DNA of 64,000 nucleotides from Clytia hemisphaerica (Eukaryota; Cnidaria; Hydrozoa; Leptothecata; Clytiidae), in the NCBI GenBank assembly GCA_902728285.1, contig CACVBU010000096.1:241937-305936 (forward strand), given 5' to 3'. A program made the position numbers and the translations under genes. Below, in pieces: positions 31,116 through 41,639 of the stretch. Within the stretch, counting starts at the first letter, position 1; each line of letters starts with the position of its first letter. A model generated the notes under the pieces. The model ran no database searches and was not told where the DNA came from. It saw nothing but the letters and a program-made list of their open reading frames with translations.

Positions 31116-31674
31116 TGTAGCACGAACGTGCAAAAGATATTATTTATTTATAAGAAAAGCAATTAAAAAAAAAATTTATTATACGCATAGGTCATTATGA
31201 CGTCATTTGTCAATTAGTTTTTTATATTTATCAATTAATGTCTCCCGTGAGCATTCGAGAGCTCGCATATCAGATCTCACTTTTCAGCTTTTTTCACTCT
31301 CATTCAATCACATATCATAAGGGGTGAGTGTGGTATGAAGAGATTAGAATGTTTTCAAGAACTCAGTGAATAAATTTGTCAATCAAGTTTTCTACATTCA
31401 TTTTGAACATTTGCATTGATCATTTGAACATTTACATTGAACCATTTGGAATTATTTTCACATATCAATTCACATTTGGCAGGCTGGTAAGCTAATATTT
31501 TCTAAACTTTATTTTATATCAAGGCTTTGTCAACTCAAATTTTCTAAAGTAAGTTTTTCAATCAAATTTGTAATTTATCAACTTAGATCAATTTGTATCA
31601 AATTTATTTTTCAGTTTGAACATACATACATTCAATTCATAACGTTACGAACACCTGTGTCCGATAATTCCACA
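31116..31674 (+). repeat. 5' LTR of the BEL/Pao element
   Basis: TG...CA ends. It contains TATGACGTCATT (CRE-like, about 31197) and an inner GAACATTTGCATTGATCATT / GAACATTTACATTGAACCATT repeat near 31405-31445. Confidence 0.92.
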
Positions 31675-31696
31675 TTCAAACAGCACAAATATCAAT

Positions 31697-31860
31697 TGTC
31701 GCCGACGCTCAACAAACCGTCATCCGACATCAAGTCAACTGTCGCCGATGCTCAACAAACCATCGTCCGACATCAAACCAATCGTCGCCGACACTCAACA
31801 AACTGTCGTACGACATTTAACCAATCGTTGCTGACGCTCAACAAACCGTCGCACACAGAC
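31697..31860 (+). repeat. about 44-bp tandem repeat in the BEL leader
   Basis: Four units starting with TGTCGCCGACGCTCAACAAA-like text (about 31697, 31740, 31784, 31827) lie between the LTR and gag. They are diverged by several substitutions each. A primer binding site is not obvious. Confidence 0.8.
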
Positions 31861-31913
31861 TCAAGCTGACGTTCACGTCATCCAATCAATTGACACACCC
31901 ATATATCAAATCA

Positions 31914-34900
31914 ATGAGAAGGAGTGATCGTTTGAAGACAAAAGACCAAATCAATTATAAGACCTTTTGTAAAATCGTGAAAGAACAACCTCCTACATCA
32001 GAAGTAGCTATCCCACACGCAATGGCTGCTGAAATTGCATCGTTAGCCATCGATTACAAGATCGTTCACGCTGAGCTTGCAGACTTCATAGACGAGCATC
32101 AAGTTGATCCATCAGCAAGCATCAAATCCCTGGATAAAGATTTCACATCTTTAGAGAAATTAAGGAACACCCTTCGAGATTTATTCATTCGTCTAGAAGA
32201 GTTATCCCCGATCGAAGAAGAATTCCGAAATGATTTTCTTCAAATGAAGCAAGGTGCCAAACTTCTACTAGCTGAAATCATCAAGACGTTGAAAGTAAAA
32301 AGAGAGAAAGAAACGAATCAAGACACTCGTTTGGTCAAAGACATCAGCTCAAGCATAACCTCCCTCAAATCATCACTGGAGAATGAACTCTCAGACAAAC
32401 TTCCAGAGCTAAGTGACGCAGACATCACAAAACGCAGCACCAATATCCCTCACCTCGAAAGACGTCTCACAGACCTTGACACCAAAATCACTCTACTTGT
32501 TCAATATGGTGGTCAGGACCAAAGAGGAGGGTATGAAACTTTTCTTCAGAAATTCCAACTCTACAAAACTAAACTAGACTCTGAACTTGAGAAAAGGGAA
32601 GTTGATAAACACAAAATGATGCTTGACAGTAGTTTAACGATCGAACTTAAGAAATTTGGGGGATACGACTCAACTTATGACATCTTCACCTTCAAAGAGA
32701 AATTTGAGAAATTCCATCTTCGAAATACTCCTAAACACTTGTTACCAGACTTGTTAAAAATGAATTATCTTGAACATACTGCATTGTTGTTAGTCAAGGA
32801 TTCAAATGATATTGACGAGATATGGAAGAGGCTTAAGAAATCATTTGGTGACCCACAAGTGATGCTTGACAAGAAGCTCCAACAATTCGACAAACTTAAC
32901 CTCACGCTCAAATCCAAAAACCTTGAGAAGACAATCGAATCACTTGGTGAACTCATCAGCCTCATCAAAGACACCATGAAACTCGCCAAACTACACAATG
33001 TTGAAGGAAGATTGTACTACAGCAACAGTCTCGAGAAGTTATGCAAGGTGATCGGTGAACACAGACAAAATCGTTGGTTATCAATCACTTGTGAAGAAGA
33101 CCTGGAAGGAGAAGATCTCTGGGGAAAATTCACCAGTTTCCTGGAGAAGGAGATTCGTATCACCCAAGGAAAAGTGTTGATCAAGAATCGAACTGACGAT
33201 CAAAAGAACGACCAACCCAAGAATGATCCACCTAAAAATCGTCAAAGTGGACACCACTCAGGAGGAGGGGTAAGAGATCCAAATTTATGTTATATCTGTG
33301 GTGCCACCGACCACGTCGTTACAAGTGGCCCAGGAGGTTCTAGACTCATCCAGTACTTCGTTTGTGAAAAATTTGTCAATCTCACCCCCCGTGAAAGATT
33401 CAACGAGTTAAAGGCTAAAGGACTTTGCTACCAATGTTTGTTCCCTGGAGCGTCTTTGTCCCATCCCAAGCATAAGGAAGGTCGTTGTCAACGAAATTTT
33501 ACATGTCAAAATCCAGTTCACAACAATAGCAGGTACCCAACCAGAAAGCACGTACTCGTATGTGAGGATCACAAGCATGAAAACGACCAACTTCTCACTC
33601 AATACAAGGATATGCTCTTGAGAAAACGAGAACAGCTTCCACCATTCGTCAAAGACATGGGACTTCACTTCAATCGACAAGAAGGCCATCATTCGTCCAC
33701 CAACAATGACAATGCCATCTATCAACTTCAAACGATTACAATCAACAACCAACTATTCCTGCTCTTCTACGATTCAGGATGTAGTGACTTCGTCTCAAAA
33801 TTCAACGCCATCCAACGACTACCCCCAAGCAACTGTACACAAGAATACGCTGGTCCAATTCAACTTGGTGGAATCGGTGACAGCACTACTGAATCTCCTC
33901 ATGGTATGTATACCGTATCCATCCCAACGTTCGACAACCAAACCGTTGCATCATTCACTGGCGTCTGCTTGGAACGACTAACAGCTACCTTCCCAACTCA
34001 TCAATTGGAAGAAGTCGAAAAAAATATCCAAGACGAATTTAGAAAAACCAACCAAGACGCCAGCTTACTACCAAAACTTCCAAGATCCATTGGAGGTGAT
34101 GTCGATTTTATCATCGGAATCAAGTATCTACGTTACCACCCAGAGATAATCTTCCAACTTCCATCAGGTTTAACAATCTATCGTTCATTCTTCAAAAACA
34201 GTGATGGATCTCGTGGTTTAATCGGTGGTCCACATCGTGTCTTCAATCAAATTGCTGCCCACGTTGGTATCACAAATCGAACAAGCTTCAGCTCCAGTCA
34301 GCTCAGAGCGTATCAAGCTGGCTATCGAATCAACCCAGATGTATCATTATTCGGCTTTAAAGACTCGGTGATAGACACCTACCACGTCCACAATGATCAA
34401 ATCTTCGTCTCCAAGACAGAGAAGAGATTCCACGAGGTCGAATCTGCCGGTTCCGAAGTGAGTTATCGTTGCATCAAATGTCGATCGTGCAAAGATTGCA
34501 AAAATCATGAAACCATCGAATCCATAAGCATCCAAGAGGAAGTCGAACAAAATCTTATCGATCAATCCGTCAAAGTCGACTTCGAAAAGCATCAGACCAT
34601 CGCATCTCTTCCTTTGTTACACGACCCGACAGTCAAACTCAATCCCAATCGATGGAAAATACTCAAAGTCTACGAGCAACAAGTGAAGAAGTTGTCAAAA
34701 TTTCCAATCGACAAGAATGACGTCATCGCCTCCGAGCAAAAGTTCCATGACTTAGGACATGTCGATTTTGTCAAAAATCTATCTAAGGAACAACAAATCA
34801 AATTATGTAACAGCCAAGTCCAGAAATTCATTCCATGGAGGGCAGTTTGGAAGACCAATTCCATCTCAACACCCTGTCGAGTAGTGTTTGACGCCTCCCA

Positions 34901-35744
34901 GCCTACTAGCAGTGGATATAGCCTCAACAACATCTGTGCCAAGGGTCGCAACAACATGAATAAGATGATCGAAATCCTCATCCGTTGGAGTATCAGACGC
35001 ATTGGTTATCATACAGATGTAAGTAAAATGTATAATACGGTTAAATTGAACGAAGACCATTGGTGCCTCCAGAGGTATTTGTGGTCAACCGATCTCAATC
35101 CAAACCAACCACCTCAAGAGAAGATCATCAAAACCTTGATCTATGGGGTAAAGTCAAGTGGAAACCAGGCTGAACTTGCCCTACGAAAGACAGCTGACCA
35201 CTCAAAGGACAAGTACCCTCGCGTCAACGAAGTTGTCAACAAGGACGTTTACGTCGACGACTGCATTTCAGGTGAAGATTCATTACAGGAAGCCATGGAA
35301 ACCGCCGACAGCTTAGAAATCGTCGTCAACAAAGGTGGGTTTCGACTCAAAGGATTTACCTTCAGTGGCAGTGACCCACCTGAAGCTCTCTCACATGATG
35401 GCAAGTCTATTTCTGTTGGGGGAATGGTCTGGTACCCAAAGATCGACAAACTATCACTTGACATCTCCGAAATGAATTTTGCTCGAAAGCAAAGGGGGAA
35501 GAAACCGACAGAATCATCAGGTACAATTCCATCTCGACTCACAAGAAGACACTGCGTTTCCAAAGTATCTGAAATCTTCGACCCAACTGGAAAGATGACT
35601 CCAATCACTGCTGGTCTCAAACTCGATCTGCATGAACTAGTCAATCACAAACTTCAATGGGATGACGTCCTTCCAGACTCACTTCGCTCACTATGGACAT
35701 CCCACTTCGACATGATCAAGAAGAAATCAAGACAAGGACATTAA
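31914..35744 (+). CDS. BEL/Pao Gag-protease-reverse transcriptase polyprotein
   Basis: I take the ATG at 31914 (MRRSDRLKTKDQINYK) as the start; the frame is open slightly further upstream. The first about 430 residues are an alpha-helical Gag (DUF1759-like: GYDSTYDIFTFKEKFEKFHL, NYLEHTALLLVKDSNDIDEI). Zinc-binding cysteines follow (CYICGATDHVV, CYQCLFPG, HKEGRCQRNFTC). The aspartic protease is LFYDSGCSDFVSKF (D-S-G). The RT has WRAVWKTNSISTPCRVVFDA, GYHTDVSKMYNTVKL and DVYVDDCISGEDS (YVDD), with HCVSKVSEIFDPTGKMTPI after it. It is long and unbroken, so this part could still be functional; the frame is lost at 35.7 kb. Confidence 0.88.
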   Translation: MRRSDRLKTKDQINYKTFCKIVKEQPPTSEVAIPHAMAAEIASLAIDYKIVHAELADFIDEHQVDPSASIKSLDKDFTSLEKLRNTLRDLFIRLEELSPIEEEFRNDFLQMKQGAKLLLAEIIKTLKVKREKETNQDTRLVKDISSSITSLKSSLENELSDKLPELSDADITKRSTNIPHLERRLTDLDTKITLLVQYGGQDQRGGYETFLQKFQLYKTKLDSELEKREVDKHKMMLDSSLTIELKKFGGYDSTYDIFTFKEKFEKFHLRNTPKHLLPDLLKMNYLEHTALLLVKDSNDIDEIWKRLKKSFGDPQVMLDKKLQQFDKLNLTLKSKNLEKTIESLGELISLIKDTMKLAKLHNVEGRLYYSNSLEKLCKVIGEHRQNRWLSITCEEDLEGEDLWGKFTSFLEKEIRITQGKVLIKNRTDDQKNDQPKNDPPKNRQSGHHSGGGVRDPNLCYICGATDHVVTSGPGGSRLIQYFVCEKFVNLTPRERFNELKAKGLCYQCLFPGASLSHPKHKEGRCQRNFTCQNPVHNNSRYPTRKHVLVCEDHKHENDQLLTQYKDMLLRKREQLPPFVKDMGLHFNRQEGHHSSTNNDNAIYQLQTITINNQLFLLFYDSGCSDFVSKFNAIQRLPPSNCTQEYAGPIQLGGIGDSTTESPHGMYTVSIPTFDNQTVASFTGVCLERLTATFPTHQLEEVEKNIQDEFRKTNQDASLLPKLPRSIGGDVDFIIGIKYLRYHPEIIFQLPSGLTIYRSFFKNSDGSRGLIGGPHRVFNQIAAHVGITNRTSFSSSQLRAYQAGYRINPDVSLFGFKDSVIDTYHVHNDQIFVSKTEKRFHEVESAGSEVSYRCIKCRSCKDCKNHETIESISIQEEVEQNLIDQSVKVDFEKHQTIASLPLLHDPTVKLNPNRWKILKVYEQQVKKLSKFPIDKNDVIASEQKFHDLGHVDFVKNLSKEQQIKLCNSQVQKFIPWRAVWKTNSISTPCRVVFDASQPTSSGYSLNNICAKGRNNMNKMIEILIRWSIRRIGYHTDVSKMYNTVKLNEDHWCLQRYLWSTDLNPNQPPQEKIIKTLIYGVKSSGNQAELALRKTADHSKDKYPRVNEVVNKDVYVDDCISGEDSLQEAMETADSLEIVVNKGGFRLKGFTFSGSDPPEALSHDGKSISVGGMVWYPKIDKLSLDISEMNFARKQRGKKPTESSGTIPSRLTRRHCVSKVSEIFDPTGKMTPITAGLKLDLHELVNHKLQWDDVLPDSLRSLWTSHFDMIKKKSRQGH

Positions 35745-35746
35745 TT

Positions 35747-36898
35747 TACCGCACAATCATTCCTGAAGATGCACTCAATCTCGACATCTCAACCCTCGAC
35801 TTCGGTGATGCAAGCCCATCACTAGCTTGTGCTGCCATCTACACTCGTATTCAAAGGAGAAATGGTACGTATTCGTCACAACTTGTATTCGCACGATCAA
35901 AACTCGTTCCTCAACCCTCAACACAACCTCGAGCAGAGATGTTTGCAGCATTGATAAACGTACACACTGGTGAAGTTGTCAAGAGAGCATTCCAACAACA
36001 TCACAAGGGATGCTTGAAAATCAAAGACAACACCATCGTGCTTCATTGGATATCAAACACTGAGCTTCAACTCAAGCAGTGGGTTCGAAACAGAGTAATC
36101 GAAGTCCATCGACTCACAAACATCGAAGACTGGCGATTCATCGACTCCAATCAAATGATGGCTGACTTAGCAACAAGGAGAGGTGTCCAGTTATCAGAGG
36201 TCCAGCCAAACTCAGAATGGTTCGTTGGCCAAGACTGGATGCACCAAGATGAATCCAAGTTTCCTGTTAAAAAGATTGATCTTGCATGGCCTGTAAAGGC
36301 ATACTGCAATCACCACAGACGATCAACAATCAAGCTTTGGTTGACGGTCTTCTGCTGCATGACCACTTCAGCTACATCAATCAAGATCATGGACGACTAC
36401 AGCACTGTCGCCTTCATCCAAGCGTTCGTACGATTTTCATCTCACCATGGTTATCCTCAGAAGCTCTTCATCGACTCTGGTAGCCAACTCATCAAAGGAT
36501 GTGAAGACGTCAAAATCGACTTCCACGACTTACGAGCCAGCTTCATCGCAACAACGACTCCATTGAATTCGACATTCAGTTCAGTTGTGCACACAACTCC
36601 AAGGGAAAGGTTTGAACGCCAAAATCAAGGAGATCAAAGATCGATCGAGAGGACGATTCTCAATCACGACACTCAATCCTTCATGGGAAACGGTGGCATC
36701 CGAGATTTCGAACAGTTCAATAACATGCCTCTCGCACTTGGTTCCATCACATCTGATTTCGAAAGCATGGACCTTATTACACCCAACAGACTTCTTCTCG
36801 ACGCAACAACGAGAGAGGTCCCATTGGTCCAGTCAACGTTCCATCAACATTCAACAAATCATCCAAACGAATATCGACATCTTCAACACGTGGTTTGA
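35747..36898 (+). pseudogene. BEL/Pao RNase H and integrase remnant
   Basis: After a frame change: SLACAAIYTRIQRRNGTYSS (first D region altered), QPRAEMFAALINVH (E), IKDNTIVLHWISN (D) and MADLATRRGVQLSEV. The integrase then begins abruptly: KLWLTVFCCMTTSATSIKIM, DYSTVAFIQAFVRFSSHHGY and LFIDSGSQLIKG (the second catalytic Asp region). The zinc-binding HHCC part and the first catalytic Asp are missing between about 36260 and 36330, so an internal deletion is likely and integrase is dead. Confidence 0.75.
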
Positions 36899-37249
36899 AA
36901 ATGTTGATCTCACATGTCCCCAAGCTTATTCACAACCAAAGTGGTTTAAGAACGACAAGCACTTGAAAAAGGGTGATATTGTCCTTTTCCTTAAGAATGA
37001 TTCTCCATTGCCAAGACATATCATCTGGAAGAATAAAAATGTTCATGTTAGTAAAGATGGTAAAATTCGTAAAGTTGATGTTGAGTATGTCAATTCAAAT
37101 GAAACTGCCAAAGTAATACTACCAGATTGTGTCAGAGATTTAGTTGTAATTCATCATGTTGATGAAATGGACGTTTTGCAAGAACTCAATAAAATGTTCA
37201 GAACTGACTGTATCTGGATTGGACATTTCACTTTTCCACGTTGGGGGAA
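36585..37249 (+). pseudogene. BEL/Pao integrase C-terminal domain
   Basis: Another frame: HPTDFFSTQQRERSHW-like text, then FNTWFENVDLTCPQAYSQPK, WFKNDKHLKKGDIVLFLKND, HIIWKNKNVHVSKDGKIRKV and VEYVNSNETAKVI. This is the DUF5641-type beta-barrel at the end of BEL/Pao integrases. The translation then runs into the right LTR. Confidence 0.7.
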
Positions 37250-37806
37250 TGTAGCACGAACGTGCAAAAGATATTATTTATTTATAAGAAAAGCAATTAA
37301 AAAAAAATTTATTATACGCAAGGTCATTATGACGTCATTTGTCAATTAGTTTTTTATATTTATCAATTAATGTCTCCCCGTGAGCATTCGAGAGCTCGCA
37401 TATCAGATCTCACTTTCAGCTTTTTTCACTCTCATTCAATCACATATCATAAGGCGTGAGTGTGGTATGAAGAGATTAGAAATGTTTTCAAGAACTCAGT
37501 GCATACATTGTCAATCAAGTTTTCTACATTCATTTTGAACATTTGCATTGATCATTTGAACATTTACATTGAACCATTTGGAATTATTTTCACATATCAA
37601 TTCACATTTGGCAGGCTGGTAAGCTAATATTTTCTAAACTTTATTTTATATCAAGGCTTTGTCAACTCAAATTTTCTAAAGTAAGTTTTTCAATCAAATT
37701 TGTAATTTATCAACTTAGATCAATTTGTATCAAATTTATTTTTCAGTTTGAACATACATACATTCAATTCATAACGTTACGAACACCTGTGTCCGATAAT
37801 TCCACA
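37250..37806 (+). repeat. 3' LTR of the BEL/Pao element
   Basis: Near copy of the 5' LTR. It is preceded by TTGGGGGAA (37241-37249) and followed by CATAC. Confidence 0.92.
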
Positions 37807-37811
37807 CATAC

Positions 37812-38550
37812 TTTGACAAGTTGCAGAGATCTAGATCTAGAATATTTTCAAATAAAGCTGCTCCAAATATAGGGATTCTATAACCACACAAGTCTTCTTA
37901 TCAGTTATTTTGACATTTAAAGTCTGGCGTGTCAACTATTAGGCCAATCTGATCATTCCTCCAATAGTACCTTACACCCAGGATGCATTGACTACTTTAG
38001 AGGTGGGGGTGCTTGTTTTTTGTTCCAGGCCCAGGGAGGGGGTACTTATAGGCAAGAATGTGTGCGGGGTATGTGCATAAGGTAACGGTTTTTCTCACAT
38101 TTTAAAGTCTCTAGGACTAGGGTCTCACAGAATAACCCACTGCATGGTCCAAGAATTCTTGGGCCTCTTTGAGCTATGTTCAGGCTGAAAACCCTATTAA
38201 TTCTTTTGGCTCGATCTTGACCCTAGTCATTCAGGCCACTCGACGACTTAAATGTTAACTGATCAACCTATACCTTTGTGTCTGTCTGTGAGGATTCCAT
38301 ATTTAATTGATCCGGCTTGTCCAGTCACTTGAGTCACAACAAAATTAAGATGTGAAAATGACGTTGAAATTGTGTGAGAATGTTAGTTTTAATTTATTTT
38401 GTCGGTTCATCTTCTTGCTTAAAAAAATTTCTGTAGATTCACTTTGAAGTTTAAAACCAGAATCTGTTTCATAGCAAATGTTTTTTACCTAAATATATTT
38501 ACAAATATGTTTATACCAAATAAAACATTTCATTTTTTATGAAATTTATA
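37812..38550. other. Gap without recognisable gene
   Basis: I see only AT-rich single-copy-like sequence; no conserved motif. Confidence 0.4.
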
Positions 38551-38552
38551 TA

Positions 38553-39827
38553 CAGTATGTGGCCCCCAAAACGGCGATCAAATTTGAAATTTCTCTCAAA
38601 TCTAGGGGAAAAGAGATTTTACAAAAAATTTTGCTGCATGAAAACCTTTAACATCTCTACTTTATTTCCTGGAAGTTCTTTTTCAAAATTTTCAATTTCA
38701 ACAATATTTTTCAATCGCTTAAAGATAGGTAGCTTTTTTCTAATGGCCCCCAAAACGGAGGTTTGAAATTTTAGCGATTTCTCGAGATATCTTTAAGATA
38801 TGAATACAAAATTTTGACCATAGTTTTGAAATATTATTTAGAGGGTTTTTGGCATAAATTTATTTGATAAAATTTTTACAGTATACCCCTGGTTGTCAAA
38901 ATGCAGGTTTGGGGCCCCCAAAACGGAGGTGTAGCTAAAATCAAATTATTAAGCCCGGTGGTAATAGGGGGAAAAACTATGAACATATTTGTGTTTTCCC
39001 TTAAATTTACGACCCGATGGATGTAAAATTTATGATTTTTATGAAATATTTCAAGATTTTCGATATTGCAAAGTCCAAACTGAAAATTTAGAAATTTTCA
39101 AAACGACAATTTTGATTTAACAACGTCTTCATCAAGTTTTTGAAAACAAATCCCTTTTGAAAATAGTTCCATTCATATATGGAATAGGCTGTGAAAATTT
39201 TAGAAAAAAAGCTTAACTGAAACTGAAAATATTAAGCTTTAAGATATTTTTCTCCTATATTTTGCAAAAAAATGACAGAATTTGCCGTTTTTGCTGATTC
39301 AGCGAAAAATTGACATTATATATAAAATTTTTCGGTTTTTTTGTTATAAACTATTAACTTAAGGTGATAGGAATAGAATTCCAAGATTTTTTACTTTTTC
39401 TCATATTTAGAATTTTCGGTTTTGTCAATGCTGATTCTAGGGCTCCAAAATACTGGTTGACCTTCAAGATGCTATATCTTTTACCCAGCCTCTAAAGTCA
39501 CAGATGTATTTGCATTTTCTGAACGGCATTAGGTGTAGAAAGTTTCCTATACCCCGTTTTCATAACTTATTTTCAATATCCAAGGAGCTAGAGTGAGTTA
39601 TATGCAATTTTTATCTAATTTTGGTGTTAAAATATTTCCTTTAGACGCAAATATGTTATTTTGAATCCGTCTCAAACCAGCAAAAACATGCTTATTTTTA
39701 AGTATAACCATCATTCTTTCAAAATAAACAAAAATCGTTTAATTCTGATAAATCTACAAGTCAGAATCTTCATTTTAATGAAAACCTCCTTTTTGGGGGC
39801 CGTCTCCGTTTTGGGGGCCATATACTG
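38553..39827. mobile_element. TA-flanked DNA transposon with GGCCCCCAAAACGG ends (Tc1/mariner-like MITE)
   Basis: Ends CAGTATGTGGCCCCCAAAAC and its complement ending GGGGGCCATATACTG, both flanked by TA (38551-38552 and 39828-39829). CAGT termini with TA duplication suit the Tc1/mariner superfamily. The word GGCCCCCAAAACGGAGGT recurs inside at about 38745 and 38926, and again inverted at about 39789, so the ends carry subterminal repeats. It is 1275 bp without a transposase ORF. Confidence 0.75.
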
Positions 39828-39830
39828 TAT

Positions 39831-40140
39831 GGCATTCACAACAAATTGAAGTAGAGATTTAAAGTTTTTTGATATGGCATTCAAATATTTAAGAGAAATC
39901 AAGTTTTTCTACAGAAAATGTTGCAAATATCCAGAACTTGGGCCAGTTTGGGTCATAAACCCTGGCTTTATTCGAATTATATTACTGTAAATAATTTGGC
40001 ACAAGAATTCTCAGGCCATGCAGTGGGTTATCGCAAAAATCACAAAAATTCAAATCAGTTTCTCTTAGGGTTGGAAAAATCAAGATTTTTAGAAGAAACT
40101 TTTGATTCAGAATGAAAAATTGAGAAAAAAAGGACGGATC
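39831..40140. other. Gap without recognisable feature
   Basis: AT-rich; the ORF 39918-40115 has no motif. Confidence 0.35.
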
Positions 40141-40149
40141 GGTAGGGAC

Positions 40150-40582
40150 CATTTAAAAAGTACGCATGCTCAAAGGGGGAGGGGGTGTACCCCTAAACGC
40201 GTACGAAAGCATACGGTGGGGGAGGGGGTCGACAAGAAGTACGTAGGCTGGTAATTTTTTTTAACTGTCTTCATTGAGAAAAACACATTTAGTTTCGGTT
40301 TGATATTTTTGTAAATAAATCAGGCTTAAAGAAATTCGAACTTTCTGATTTGAATTCTTTTTTGATTGTTTACGTCAAACTGTATCGCGAACAAAAATAT
40401 CAAACCGAAACTAAATGTGTTAATGTAAATATTCTATGGTTTAAAAGAGTTATTAGTTTTGAAGGGGCTATCTTAAAAGGGTACGCCAAGGAGAGGTTAC
40501 ATTAAGCGAACCAAAGAGTACAAGGTGAGGGGGTCAAAAATTTACGATTTTCGCATGTACGTACTTTTTGAATGGCCCCATA
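40150..40582. mobile_element. Foldback MITE, GGRCCATTYAAAAAGTACG termini
   Basis: Left TAGGGACCATTTAAAAAGTA (from 40150) and right TACTTTTTGAATGGCCCCAT (ending about 40581) are inverted. An inner inverted pair of about 31 bp, AACACATTTAGTTTCGGTTT and its complement (40284-40314 and 40391-40421), forms the core. Next to each end is a G-rich run (gggggaggggg) or its equivalent. No ORF; a hAT-type origin is possible. Confidence 0.65.
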
Positions 40583-41226
40583 GTAAAATCTCAGACAAGT
40601 ATGAGTATTTATGTATTTTACATACCACCACACCCAGATTCTTTGAAGATGTATTTTACTACCCTCAGGTAATAAAATCTTTTGGGACAATATTTACTAC
40701 AAAAATTAATGTTTAGCCCTTAGACGAGACCAATTTAATTTATTGTTCTACGCGGGCCCGACAACCCTATTTTTGATAAAAATGAAAAAATAATATTGAA
40801 TGTGTGGTATCTTAATTTCAGAATGTTAGTTATTCTTAAAAAATATCTGGAGTAGTAGTAGGGCTCTACTAATAACCTTTAAAGATATCTTCACTTTTAT
40901 TAGCTAATTTTTAATTTTTTTCTGGGTATCCCTTTGAGAGTGTTCCAACAAAAATTAACCAAATTCAACTGGAACAGCCAGTTAACAGAATGGTCTTCAA
41001 CAGACTAGTTTATATTTTAAATATTTCTTCTGCCAATTAGTATTACTAAAGTGGTCATAAAACAAGCCTTCTGGTCATATTTAGTTCTCTTTGAGGGGAT
41101 AATAACCGTGTAGTGGACTGGGATCTGAAACATTTGAAGATTAGATCGCGGGGGAAGCTATATTTGGCAGGGCATCTATAACCCCAGTTGGAACCATGTT
41201 AATTTCAGGATTGAAGGATAAACTTT
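40583..41226. other. Gap upstream of the HECT-family exon
   Basis: No feature beyond AT-rich sequence. Confidence 0.35.
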
Positions 41227-41246
41227 AAATTTGTCTTGTGTTCAAG

Positions 41247-41601
41247 ATGGAAGACCTGAGAAGAGTGGCAGAAGAAAGATCCAGATTATTCCAGCGGGGA
41301 AGACAGCTAATTTACCAGATAATTTACCACCACCCTTTGTTCCGTCAGACCAATCTAACAATGTAAGAGGAAGAGGCAGAAGCAGACGCGGTGCAGGAAG
41401 AGATCGCATGTCCACAAAAGACATAATATTGTTGGATGTAGGAGAAAATATAAGTCCTATAGGACAAGAAGGAGGTCGCATGGAAGAAACAGGCCAAATA
41501 GTTGTCGCCAAAATTTCAACCACATGGTCTCAAAGAGAATTAGAATCATTTTTAACTTCATTGTTTCAGAAGCTTCTGGACATGAGCAAACAACCTCCAA
41601 G
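41247..41601 (+). pseudogene. HECT-family protein N-terminal exon, frameshifted
   Basis: An ATG at 41247 gives MEDLRRVAEERSRLFQRGRQ in one frame. Further on the coding moves to another frame, which is open from 41231 to 41638: basic VRGRGRSRRGAGRDR, then MSTKDIILLDVGENISPIG, ETGQIVVAKISTTWSQRELE and SFLTSLFQKLLDMSKQPPR. It ends at a good splice donor (AAG|GTATGT, GT at 41602). The pattern DIVLLP...W....ELxxxLxxLF is what I recall from the N-terminal region of the same CUE/HECT-like multicopy family seen at 2.8-3.6 kb; this link is not verified. No following exon was found. Confidence 0.5.
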
Positions 41602-41639
41602 GTATGTATTTCAATGTTATGGACGGGCACTGCTTTGAT

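Larger units (their letters stand above)
31116..37806 (+). mobile_element. BEL/Pao LTR retrotransposon, near full length
   Basis: Two LTRs of 559 and 557 bp begin TGTAGCACGAACG and end TCCACA, flanked by the 5-bp target duplication CATAC (31111-31115 and 37807-37811). The internal region holds a 1284-codon gag-protease-RT frame and broken RNase H and integrase. A GGGGGAA tract just before the right LTR is the likely polypurine tract. I count about ten differences between the LTRs (roughly 98 percent identity), so insertion is recent relative to the other elements. Confidence 0.92.
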
